Source: Oreohelix idahoensis (lineage: Eukaryota > Mollusca > Gastropoda > Stylommatophora > Oreohelicidae). From it: 64,000 bases of DNA. A program made the translations under genes and the position numbers. Where the stretch lies: the NCBI GenBank assembly GCA_024509875.1, contig JAMPIV010008516.1, positions 414,501-478,500 of the forward strand, written 5' to 3'. Shown here one piece after another: positions 35,701 to 47,700 of the stretch. The notes beneath the pieces were generated by a model. It worked only from the letters and a program-made list of their open reading frames with translations. It searched no databases and was not told the origin of the DNA. Each line of letters opens with the position of its first letter. Position 1 is the stretch's first letter.

Positions 35701-38700
35701 ATCTGCACTAATTTCATAACAACTAATAACGCCACAGATGGGAGCCGCGCTAGCGAAATGGTTACAACACCGCTCTGGCGACCGGGTGATACAGGATCAA
35801 ACCCGGGTGACGGCATTTGAGGATTTTTCGTCGACCGGGATTTGGACTGGATTAACTCGAGACCTGGCGAGGACATTTGAAGGAGTGTCGTCGACCAGGG
35901 ACTGGCGGCTCCTGAGCCGACCCAGCTGCAATGGGTACCTCCAAAATCGGCGAGTATTTGCCTGAATGGCGAGGGACACCTGTCTCTGTACAAGAAATAA
36001 AGGGATACTCACGTAAAATCAATGTCAGGTTAGACATAAATAATAACCTGAGATTTCGCCTCGAGTATTAGCGGGCGTACGAAAAAAAAAAAAAAAAAAA
36101 CGCCACAGATATGGGGGCTCTGTCTGTTGGATTTTTGATGACACAGACAAGAAAGGCATCTTGAGCATGTAATTTAATCATCAATATGAACATCTTAACT
36201 AAAGATCTACATTTGCCTGAGCATACCTTTTGTGTAAGTACTTATGAGAGTGGCAAAATTAGCAACCAGTGAGAGAGACGAGTAGTCCTTGATGTCAGCC
36301 AGTTCAAGTGTTCTAAGGAGAGAGGCCAACCGCTCAGAGCAGAATCTGAAATGTGTAAGAAAAATGTAATTATCTTGAGATTCTCAAAGTCAGGTTTAAC
36401 GTAAGCATTGCAAATTTGCTAACAGTAAAGAGTAACAATGAAAATAAAAGTTACGTAATTTGGACACTAATTAAAAATCAATGAGAAGTCTTCTATCATT
36501 CATCACATTATGCAAGTAGAGATGGAAAATTTTAAAACATCAAGAGGGAAGTGGAAATAATAAATGTAAATTTTTTGGGATAATGTGAAAAATGTTATCA
36601 ATGTGGTCTCAGTGTGATCCCTAATAATAAGAAACTTCACAACCCCTTAAAATTGTTATTGTACAAGTATAATTGTTTGCACAAGGAGGCAGTCAGCCAA
36701 TCTTCAGCAAGTACAGCTTGACAAACAGTGACTTAATCTTGAAAACAAGAAACAGGCTTGTACAAAGTCTGATTCTCCCTCATATACAGAATTCAAACCT
36801 GGGCACTAAATAATGTAACTGGCATTTAATACTTGCATTAAATAATAGGTTTATAAAATATCCAGAGGCCTTTACCATCTTTATCATCTGGAGTTATAAG
36901 AATAAATGTTTATAATACTGTGGGCATCAAAATATTAACCACTTAATAAACTATTTAATTTCCTAAAGCTCATCCAACAATTTTATTTAATGAAATATTT
37001 TTTTTCAAAAGTACACCATACCAAAACAAGACATTCAACTCAATGACAATATATTAGTATTTATAAAAGTTTTTTTTTTTTTTTTTTTTTCTTAACCAGC
37101 GGCACTTGGGCTATCAGCCCTTCGGCCTAATGACATGTCATTGCGAGGCTGGGGAACCTGAGGACTTTCCTTCCAACCCGGTCAGGAGCTTCGCTCCTTC
37201 CCATCCACAGAGGGTTTATCACAGGAGCCGTTCAGGCTGTTCAGTCAAATTTCCGGCCGTAAACATTTCTTCAAACGCTGACGCCCGGGTTTGAACCATG
37301 AACACCTGGTCGCCAGTACAACGCTGAAGCCATTACACCAGCGCGGCTCCCTTATAAAAGTATAAAATAGTAATAAACGTTCATTTGAAGATATGCTCAA
37401 GTTAACTCGGGTTCAGTTTCATAAAAATTACAAATGATCTGATTTCATTTCAACATAAATCAAGAAATTTAAAATTCGGTTATGACCAATTCATAAACCA
37501 GATGAATGTAGAAATTCTTGAAAACCATCAAATTTTAAAGTTTGTGTGGAGATTTTTCACTATCAGCATTTTGAAAGACTCTAATCATATCATAGCATAA
37601 GTCTTTGCTCAGGACAGAGATCAACAACTCCAGCTTATAGCCCTCAATGATCAACAAAATATATTGTCTTTATCTGTTTCTTTTTTGCCGTCACAATAGT
37701 TATTGTTATTGTTATGCAGAATTGACATCATTGCCCTCCGGGCAAACCCATAGGAGTTCAGTCTCCACCAGTATATGTCGAAGAGTGTGAATGCTAATTG
37801 TTCCTGTAGCTCGCTGGTTGTAAACTAGATGGATGCATCCTCTCATATGTCCATCTCTACTAGCTTTACGTTTGATGCCAAATTCCAACAGTCTTAACCT
37901 TGATGATTCATCTATTCCAGTGTTATTCTCTAACAGGGGTCATTAATTGTTCTCAGTATATCTCCCTTATCCATATCCAGTTATTATCTGTTGGTCTTAC
38001 TATAGCCTTAGACATACCAGCAGAGATAATTATACAATTACTTTAAAGCAACAATGTTATTTTAAAACAAATAATAACTTCTAAATTCATTTTTAAAGAC
38101 AAACAAGATTAAATTTATAAATTAAAAAAAAAGATTAAAAACAATGCATAGAAGATATTTTTTAAAACAAGCTTAATTGGAACAATACTCAAAATCATCA
38201 TCTCTCTTTTTTGTCTATTTAAGTTTTGTGTCTGTGGTTTTTTTAAAAATATTTTTCAACACTGATCACCCTTTAATGGATGCATTTCTTATGACAGCGG
38301 TTCTCAACCTGAGCGCCGCAGCGCCCTGGGGCACCATGACTGACAGTCAGGGGCGCCGTGGGTGGATGTTGATTTTTTTTCATATTTAGCTGTAAAGAAG
38401 ACACAGAGCTGTGGGAAATTTCATTTTTGGTGTTTGTCAACCTGCGTGACCACGGGGGAAATGTCACTTTTGAAGTTGGCCAGCCTTTGAAGTCCCGCTC
38501 CCCCGACCCGCCTATCAACTTTCCGCGCATTCTCCTCGCGCGACCATAGTAGGTAACACGGTGATTTTCTGTTTTCAAACGTTTTTGATTGTGTTGTGAG
38601 TTTGATATAAACTACGGAAAGATTTTTTAATTTGGCAAGTGTTAGTCTTCTTCTTCTTTGATTCATAACCACCAACCGTCAAAGCAGTCAGCAGCCATCA

Positions 38701-41700
38701 CGCCTGGTGGCGTCTTGTAGGGCAGCAACAAATTGATTCCACTTTGCTCGGTCGGCGGCCATCCTTCGTACAGTGCCCCAACTGTGGTTCATTCTTTGCA
38801 TTTCAGCTTCCACAGTTCTCCGCCAAGTTGTTTTTGGTCGGCCTCTCTTTCGCTTTCCCTCGGGCGTCCATAGCATAGCTGTTCTTGTGATGGTATCAGA
38901 GTCCCTTCTGAGGACGTGGCCAACCCAACTCCAGCGTCTGCCAGCTATGATGGTGTGCATGTCCTCCTGGTTACTCCGAATAAGTAGTTCTTGGTTGCTG
39001 ATGGTGTTTGGCCAAAAGATTCGGAGAATTTTCCTTAGGCAGATTGTGTGGAAGGAGGACAGTTTCGACATTTTCTTCTCTGTTACTCTCCAACATTCCG
39101 CACCATAGAGAAGCACAGAAAGTACACAGCTCTCATACAGTCTTAATTTGGTGTTTGTGCTGTACTGGGAAGACTTCCAAATGTTGTTGAGAACAGCAAA
39201 GGCTGTTCTCGCTTTATTCATTCTGTTGTTAATGTCCTTGCTTGTTCCGCCGTCAGGTGTTGTCACGAAATGGATTTAGGACTAGAGACTGTCTACGTAT
39301 AGTGACAAGGCAATAGTAAGAAGAAAGACTGAAATGATAGATTCAGATAGAAATATAGTGCAAACTGTGAAAGTTGAGACCATTGGCTCCGAGGTTGAGA
39401 ACCGAGGTTGATTCTTTCCTCGCCACTTCGGACGTTTAAATTGCTATGGCCTCGAACCCCCTCTAACTACCCTATGGGGATAAGGTTCAATTAAGATTCA
39501 CAAACACCAAGGTACAGACAACATATAGCTACTGTACTAAAGGAAATGACTGATGCCAGCTACAATTTATACAAGTTTATTATACACCTATAAACAACAA
39601 ACATATGCATGTCCCATACATCAAGTGCGAGGATGCACTCCTGAAAACAAAATCAAGCACAGTTTAAAAAATGCATCCACCCCAACCCTTCTCCCACAAT
39701 TGCAACCTGTATGGAGAAAGAAGGTAAGGTTAACTGAAATGAACTACACTGCACTTGATGTCGCCTACACTCCAAACTAGCTGTTCTAAATTCTAACTCT
39801 AACTCTAAGTCCACTGATAGCTGGAACGACGGCGAAGTGACTACCCAATCTCTGCACAGACTTCGGTTCTACACAGCCTATCCTGGAATCTCCTGAACAC
39901 AACTAACTGCACCTCTAAACTTCAGCAGCTGTCCTCTGCTATGATTCACCAAAACTAACAGTTCTGCCTATCTGTGCTGACTTCAGTAGAGAGAATGTTT
40001 ACCCTATCTCTCTCCACTAACTCTGGACTTGATGACTGAGGGTTAACAAAACCCCACTGGATTCTGGACTGGAACTGTAGCGGACTTCTACCACTCGGAA
40101 ATTACCTGCCCGAGTACCTATAACTGGGCTGTCGGCTTTATTATGGCCGTGAAGAAACGAACACAAAATTACACACACCGCTGGCAGCCTGCCAAATCTG
40201 CGTGTGTAACGAGCGTCAGAGCTCAGGATTTATCCACAAAAATCCTATTCGCTGGAAAATGTCTTCCCCTGGTTGGGAAAACGTATTTTCTTCCTCTCCG
40301 TCCACTACTGGCAACTAACGTAAAACCCTTGCGGTTCTGCGAATGCCCCAACTTTGCCGTGGGAGAAATTTTGTGGTCTCAAAAGTCCGCTCTCATTCCC
40401 ACAAAAAGCCGGCACCTGCAAATCTCGAATGTCCAACTGAAGGCAATCGACTTGACTGGCAACACGGCTTTGGCAATTTTTTTTCATTTAAAGAGAAAGA
40501 AGCTTATGAAATATAGGCCTTTTATAATCAAGACCCCCACGCGCCGACTTCATGACGTCATATGCGCGGCGTGGTTCTTAAAGCCAATGGGCGCTCTGCA
40601 TTTCAACTGCAGTTAGCTCTCCGCCAATCAGAACCTTAGATCTTTCTGATGCAACCAGTCCCCGCTAGACAAAGAACCGGGAATTGGTCCTAGCCCTATA
40701 CTGCGGAAATGAAGCAAAAATGGCCGCAAATAATTTAACTCCCGAAAAATGCGTATATGGCCACGCAATATCTTTAAAAAAAGACAATCTGGTGCCAATC
40801 CTGATCTAGCATCTATAATCTTTCTTCTAGAAAAATACTGTCTAATTCCCTACACCCCCATTCTAAACACATAAAGAAGAACCATAAAGCAGATGAGATC
40901 AAACTCCCTCGTGATCTCATCTTGAAAAAAACGTAAATAATAGGAGAAGAAACATGGAGAAGGATTTCCTGTAATCCCTCCTAAAAATAGTGAACAAAAT
41001 GCAAGGAGAAAAAGACATGGGCCATTTGAAAGACAGGATCTCAGTACTTTCGTCACATCACTCCCACCTTCGAAGATTGAGCATCGATCTCATTACTGAA
41101 ATCTCTCTACAAATCTCTGTGTTTCACACTGGCCCTTAACTCTGTCTACAAGGCTGTCTGTCCTTAACCCTCCTATTCAGTGTTCTTCAACCTTCCTCTT
41201 TTGCGTTTCCTCCTTCTTCCTCTCCTAGAATGAGCTCCTATGCTCCGTTGGGAGAGTTGATCTCTCTTCAGACCTGTGCCGTCTAATGGCGGGTCTGAAC
41301 TTTCCCTTGCTATGACCGTCAAAAGGCTGTTCTGGTCAGCTGATGTGACCGGCGGGCGCTGTGGCGACCTGGCGATGGCGACTTCCTCGCTGCGCGTCAG
41401 CAGGGTTGTGACTGCTGGTACCGTACGAAACTGATGCAACGTCTCGGGTTCCTCTGGTGTAGAGCCTCCGATTTCATGCTGGGTGTCTATTGGATCACGA
41501 TCGACCTCAATAGCTTCTACCTTTGAAGAAAGGTAGGTAAGATCTGCCCCTGGCAGCGGTTCTGGACTCGCTCTTCCCCTACCAATCTGAAGCGGGACAG
41601 AGCTCTCCAAAATAGCTCCTTGCAAATGCGTAAGGTCGCTTTTCTCACTCTTTTCTGGCCTGAAAAGTTGGTGAGATGAAACTGTAGACCACGGGAGCTC

Positions 41701-44700
41701 TCCGTCTAACACCCTGGTTCTACCTTCAACCTTGCCCTCCCCTGTGAGAGTTACTGGCGTCAGTTGGAATGTGTCCTGCAGTGACACTTGACGGTTTAAG
41801 ATCCCGTTAGATCGCGGAGAATCTGAGTTAAAGCTCTCAGTAACTGGTTCCAATGTTCCGTGAAACGAATTGGAAAAGATAGCCAATTTTTCAGGCTGCT
41901 CGTTACAAGAGTCGTTTCCTGTAAACGAGATACGAGAGTTGTGGGGCCCATCTCCGTCTATAGGCAAACGGATACTCAGATCACTGTCCTCCTCCGTTTG
42001 AGTAAAGTGCTGGTCGGAGGGGGCTCCAGGGCTGGTTGGAACTATATGCTCGCTCAGACCGCTATCTTGTGCCCTATGAAGATGGCGCTGGTCGTTGACA
42101 TATGTAATACTGCTCTTGTCAGTATGTTCCTCACTTGAGGAAGCTAATACCATCGGGGGCCTAATTCCCGACAACAAAGAGTGTACTTCCGGAATCAGAG
42201 GCGTCTTCACCACTGTTTGGCCGGTTGGCTGAACAGGGCTGGCGGGCGAATTTGCCTCTGCAAATAACATACCGCTGTCGTCGGAGGCATTGAACCTCTC
42301 CTTAGCACGACAGTTATGTTCGAGCTCTCTCGGGGCTTCGTGAATTAGGGGTTCTCCTTTTTCACGTTTCTGGCCTGCAGTAGGCCCCCTTGCATCAGCA
42401 AGGATCGGTGTGGTCGGGTTCCCCAAAACCAAATATGGGTTACCGAGAATGAAGTCGTAGGCCGGCTGAGCCGTTACAGCTGCCTTGATGGTGCCAGACA
42501 CGAACCTACATTTCACCTCAATATTGGCTACCGGAAAGCACTGTGAAGTCCCTTTCCTTAAAACTCCACCAATATTCACTTTTTCCTTCGTCATCTGCCA
42601 GGGCTTCACCAGATGTCGGGCGACTATGCTGGGGTATGTAAGCCCGCTGTCAAATAAGCATGTAGTCTCAGTCCCGTTCACTTCTGCTGGCCCGCTGTTG
42701 GAAAACAACTTCTCTGACTGGAAGGGTTTCCACTTCTTCCCTTGTTTCACCCTCACAGGCCTTAAACAAGCCATCTGATGAGCGGGTTGTTTGTTTGGGC
42801 ACCGTGTTGTCCAATGAGAAGTAGTCCGACAGAACCTACAATATCTCTCATTATCTCCCCGGTTCCTGACGGGTTCATGAGAAGTCGGCCCCTGTGTTCT
42901 GTTAGGCGGCTGGGAGCGCATGTTATGACTGGGAGGGGGCTCCTTGCGAGACGGCCCTTGCGGTTGGTGAGCTGAAGAGGAAGGCGAATGCGATGAAGAT
43001 GCTCCTTTGTCCGGGGCTGGCAGGTCAGGGTGTTTTCTTTTCTGGCCCAGTACTTCGGCCTGGGCCGTCTGGAACCTTTCTGCAAATAGAATAATCTGGT
43101 CCAGTTGCTGGGCGCCCTGCTCCGCCAGGTACTTCCTTAAGTCCGGAGACATGTTGGCCTTTATCTGTTCGCACATGATGAGCTCTTCGAGTCCTTCAAA
43201 CGATTTAGCCAAACCCGACAACTCTCTCCAGCGAGTGAGGTAATTCCTCAGCCTCTCCGCGAACTGGGGAAAACTTTCTCCTTTCTCCAGTCGACTTTCC
43301 CTAAACATCGTTTGGCACTTCCGGGGAGTCCATTGGAATCGCGGTAACAGGGCGTTCCGCAGAGCCTCAAAGTTACCGTGGTCATCTACCAGCATCTTGC
43401 TATAGACCTCATACGCATGTCCTCTTAGAGATTGAGATAATTTGAGACACCAAAGACTATCATCCAGCCCGTATGCCTTTGCCATCCGTTCAAATTTTTC
43501 TAAAAATACCTCAATTTTCTCATTCCCGTTAGGAAAAGAGTCCATCGGAAAATTCATGGCTGCCATCCGGGGCCCTCCGTTTCCTGAGGTGTCTGTTGCC
43601 CCTGCTCCGGGAGAATCTCCGTTAGCCGAACTGCCTTCCGAAGATCGGTACTGCAGTTCCAGTGAACGCAGGGCAAGTTCATGCTGTCTCTCTGCTGCCT
43701 TCTCCCTCTCTTGGGCTTCCCTCTGTGCTAACTTCTCCTGGGCTTCCCTCTGTGCTATCTTCTCCTGGGCTTCCCTCTGTGCTATCTTCTCCTGGGCTTC
43801 CCTCTCTGCTATCTTCTCCTGGGCTTCCCTCTCTGCTTTTCTCTCTTCTTTCTCTGCTTCCAATTTACGCAGGTCTTTCTCCGCTTCCCTTTTCTCTCTC
43901 TCCGTCTGCCGGTCCTGTTCCCTCATAATGTAAGCCCTAGTCTCGGCCTCATTCATCCCCATGCTTTTAGCTGCGTCCTTCCATGCAGTAAGTAGCTTGA
44001 CCAATTCAGCCATCTTACCTGACAAATCAGCAGTACTCACAACGAGGGGAAATGACAAAAAAGGAACAAGAAAAATTTACTGTTACCTACTATGAATATG
44101 CTGTCGCAAAAACCCGCACTCAGACTAGCACCAAGTCTGACTAATAACTACCTGAAAAAAAATTCAAGTTATCCAGCTACCCAAAACCCGAATTTACTTT
44201 CCTGTCAAGAAAAAAATTCCATTAGCCATCAATTACTTCTAAGTCATAAACAACCTTACAACCACTATCCTCTATACTAACTGGAACCTGTGGAAAAAAA
44301 CTTATAGCTGGATCAGTCTTAATATAGCTCAAGTCTAGGGGATTTTTTTTGAAATCTATTTCCAGAACTTTCTACAGAGACAATCTATGAATCTAGAATT
44401 GATCCCAACAAAGATGATCCCGGACGAGCCCCCACTTTGTCACGAAATGGATTTAGGACTAGAGACTGTCTACGTATAGTGACAAGGCAATAGTAAGAAG
44501 AAAGACTGAAATGATAGATTCAGATAGAAATATAGTGCAAACTGTGAAAGTTGAGACCATTGGCTCCGAGGTTGAGAACCGAGGTTGATTCTTTCCTCGC
44601 CACTTCGGACGTTTAAATTGCTATGGCCTCGAACCCCCTCTAACTACCCTATGGGGATAAGGTTCAATTAAGATTCACAAACACCAAGGTACAGACAACA

Positions 44701-47700
44701 TATAGCTACTGTACTAAAGGAAATGACTGATGCCAGCTACAATTTATACAAGTTTATTATACACCTATAAACAACAAACATATGCATGTCCCATACATCA
44801 AGTGCGAGGATGCACTCCTGAAAACAAAATCAAGCACAGTTTAAAAAATGCATCCACCCCAACCCTTCTCCCACAATTGCAACCTGTATGGAGAAAGAAG
44901 GTAAGGTTAACTGAAATGAACTACACTGCACTTGATGTCGCCTACACTCCAAACTAGCTGTTCTAAATTCTAACTCTAACTCTAAGTCCACTGATAGCTG
45001 GAACGACGGCGAAGTGACTACACAATCTCTGCACAGACTTCGGTTCTACACAGCCTATCCTGGAATCTCCTGAACACAACTAACTGCACCTCTAAACTTC
45101 AGCAGCTGTCCTCTGCTATGATTCACCAAAACTAACAGTTCTGCCTATCTGTGCTGACTTCAGTAGAGAGAATGTTTACCCTATCTCTCTCCACTAACTC
45201 TGGACTTGATGACTGAGGGTTAACAAAACCCCACTGGATTCTGGACTGGAACTGTAGCGGACTTCTACCACTCGGAAATTACCTGCCCGAGTACCTATAA
45301 CTGGGCTGTCGGCTTTATTATGGCCGTGAAGAAACGAACACAAAATTACCACACCGCTGGCAGCCTGCCAAATCTGCGTGTGTAACGAGCGTCAGAGCTC
45401 AGGATTTATCCACAAAAATCCTATTCGCTGGAAAATGTCTTCCCCTGGTTGGGAAAACGTATTTTCTTCCTCTCCGTCCACTACTGGCAACTAACGTAAA
45501 ACCCTTGCGGTTCTGCGAATGCCCCAACTTTGCCGTGGGAGAAATTTTGTGGTCTCAAAATTCCGCTCTCATTCCCACAAAAAGCCGGCACCTGCAAATC
45601 TCGAATGTCCAACTGAAGGCAATCGACTTGACTGGCAACCCGGCTTTGGCAATTTTTTTTCATTTAAAGAGAAAGAAGCTTATGAAATATAGGCCTTTTA
45701 TAATCAAGACCCCCACGCGCCGACTTCATGACGTCATATGCGCGGCGTGGTTCTTAAAGCCAATGGGCGCTCTGCATTTCAACTGCAGTTAGCTCTCCGC
45801 CAATCAGAACCTTAGATCTTTCTGATGCAACCAGTCCCCGCTAGACAAAGAACCGGGAATTGGTCCTAGCCCTATACTGCGGAAATGAAGCAAAAAATGG
45901 CCGCAAATAATTTAACTCCCGAAAAATGCGTATATGGCCACGCAATATCTTTAAAAAAAGACAATCTGGTGCCAATCCTGATCTAGCATCTATAATCTTT
46001 CTTCTAGAAAAATACTGTCTAATTCCCTACACCCCCATTCTAAACACATAAAGAAGAACCATAAAGCAGATGAGATCAAACTCCCTCGTGATCTCATCTT
46101 GAAAAAACGTAAATAATAGAAGGAGAAGAAACATGGAGAAGGATTTCCTGTAATCCCTCCTAAAAATAGTGAACAAAATGCAAGGAGAAAAAGACATGGG
46201 CCATTTGAAAGACAGGATCTCAGTACTTTCGTCACAGGTGTTACTATGCATCCTAAGTAAGTAAATGTGTCTGTCTGTTCTAACTTCTGGTTCCTTACTG
46301 TTATTGGCTCAGGATTGCCCATATTTAGTGTCATGACCTCTGTCTTCTTCAAATTGATGTTCAGGCCAACCTGCTGGCCATACTTATTCAGTCTATCGGT
46401 TTTGTCTTGAATGTGTTGATGTGAATGCGCGAGTAGTGCAATGTCATCTGCATATTCCAGGTCTTCCAGTGTAGAAAACGTTGTCCATCTAATTCCTCTT
46501 GGACTGCCCTCCGTTGTCTGGCACATCACCCAATCTATGACTGTCAAAAATAATGTTGTTGATAAGGAGCATCCCTGTCGTACTCCTGTTTTCACTTCGA
46601 AAGTTAAGTGTTAGTAAAAAGCGAGAACTTGTTGAGGATGAAAAGGAAAGTGGTAATGAGGAAAGGAAACGTAAGTATAGAAAATACGACGAAGGTTACT
46701 TAGATTTTGGTTTCACGTGCACTCTTGTGAACAATGAAGAGCGTCCACATTGTGTTTAGTGTTTCAAAGTACTCTCTGTCGAATGTATGCTGCCTAGCAA
46801 ATTGAAGCGCCATTTAGAAAGTGTTCATAAGAATGACGTGGGCAAACCAAGAGAATATTTCTCTAGAAAGCTGAGTCAAATGAAAGAACAAAAATCAGAC
46901 AATAAAATAGATTTTAGTGCAGATATTGTTTCTATAATTCAATGACACTTATCTCAACTCAGTGTTCATTTTGAAAAATACTTTCCTGAAAACTGTGACA
47001 GGTTTCAGTGGGTCCTAATTCCCTTCAGTAGTGATGCTCCTTCAGTACTGCAGAAGAGGAAGAAATGATAGAACTTTCATCAGATTCTTCACTATAAGCG
47101 AAGTTTCCATCCATGGCATTGCCAAAATTTTGGTATTCAGTAAAACAGGAGTTCCCAAGCTTGAGCAAGAGAGCACTGAAGATATTAATTCCTTTTGCAA
47201 CCTACTATCTCTGCGAGGCTGGGTTTTCAGCAGTGGCTGTCATAAAAACCAAGTTCAGATCAAGACTTGATATGGAGAAGGAAATGAGGGTATCTGTATC
47301 TCAATTGGTGCCAAGATTTGACAAGCTGTGTAACAACAAGCAAGCTCAAGTTTCACACTGAGGTGACTGGTACTTTATTCATCATATTTTTTTTTTTAGT
47401 TTTACTGTACAAGTTTTTTGTTATTGAGATTGAATCATGAGTGCAGTATATCAGTGAATGATTTTCAGACAAAAATTTTAAAAAATGTTAGAAAGAAACT
47501 ACTTTATCTGTGCTGTTTTCTTTTTTATAGTAAGGGTTTTCAAAGTGCACTTTGTGTATATTTTTTTCTTGTACGTGTAATTTTTTCACAGATTGTCCAA
47601 CTGCATTTTTTAAAAATTACATTTAAAAATTACATCATTTAAAAGCCTTTCCAAAGCTCTCCTGCTCAAAAAAAGTTAGGCTAAATGTCAAAACATCGCT

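Larger units (their letters stand above)
39261..46236 (-). mobile_element. Non-autonomous LTR retrotransposon with gag and protease-like ORF
   Basis: LTRs of 1797 bp (39261-41057, 3' LTR) and 1799 bp (44438-46236, 5' LTR) differ at only about ten noticed positions. LTR ends TGTCACGAAA...TTTCGTCACA. 5-bp TSD GGTGT (39256-39260 and 46237-46241). The 3.4-kb internal region holds a primer site for tRNA-Pro, one ORF and a purine-rich tract (GAAGGTGGGAGTGA on -, at 41058-41071). No reverse transcriptase, RNase H or integrase is present, so mobilisation would need proteins from a Ty3/gypsy-type partner (inference). Confidence 0.93.
38647..46605 (-). mobile_element. 5'-truncated LINE (family D) split by an LTR retrotransposon
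   Basis: TSD AAGTGTTAGT (38637-38646 and 46606-46615) with a (TTC)n-like tail at 38647. On -, the upstream part (46595-46242) has [27 protein letters not shown] and [10 protein letters not shown]. The downstream part (39255-38690) continues [57 protein letters not shown] and [17 protein letters not shown]. The RT catalytic motif is YADD. Apart from the LTR insertion the frame is open. Confidence 0.9.

Noticed and set aside
40143..40616. 157-codon forward frame inside an LTR
   Set aside because: Antisense to the retroelement and broken in the nearly identical partner LTR by a small indel; overlaps the promoter motifs.
43442..43933. Forward frames of Ser/Phe/Leu repeats opposite gag
   Set aside because: Shadow of the repetitive coiled-coil coding sequence on the - strand.
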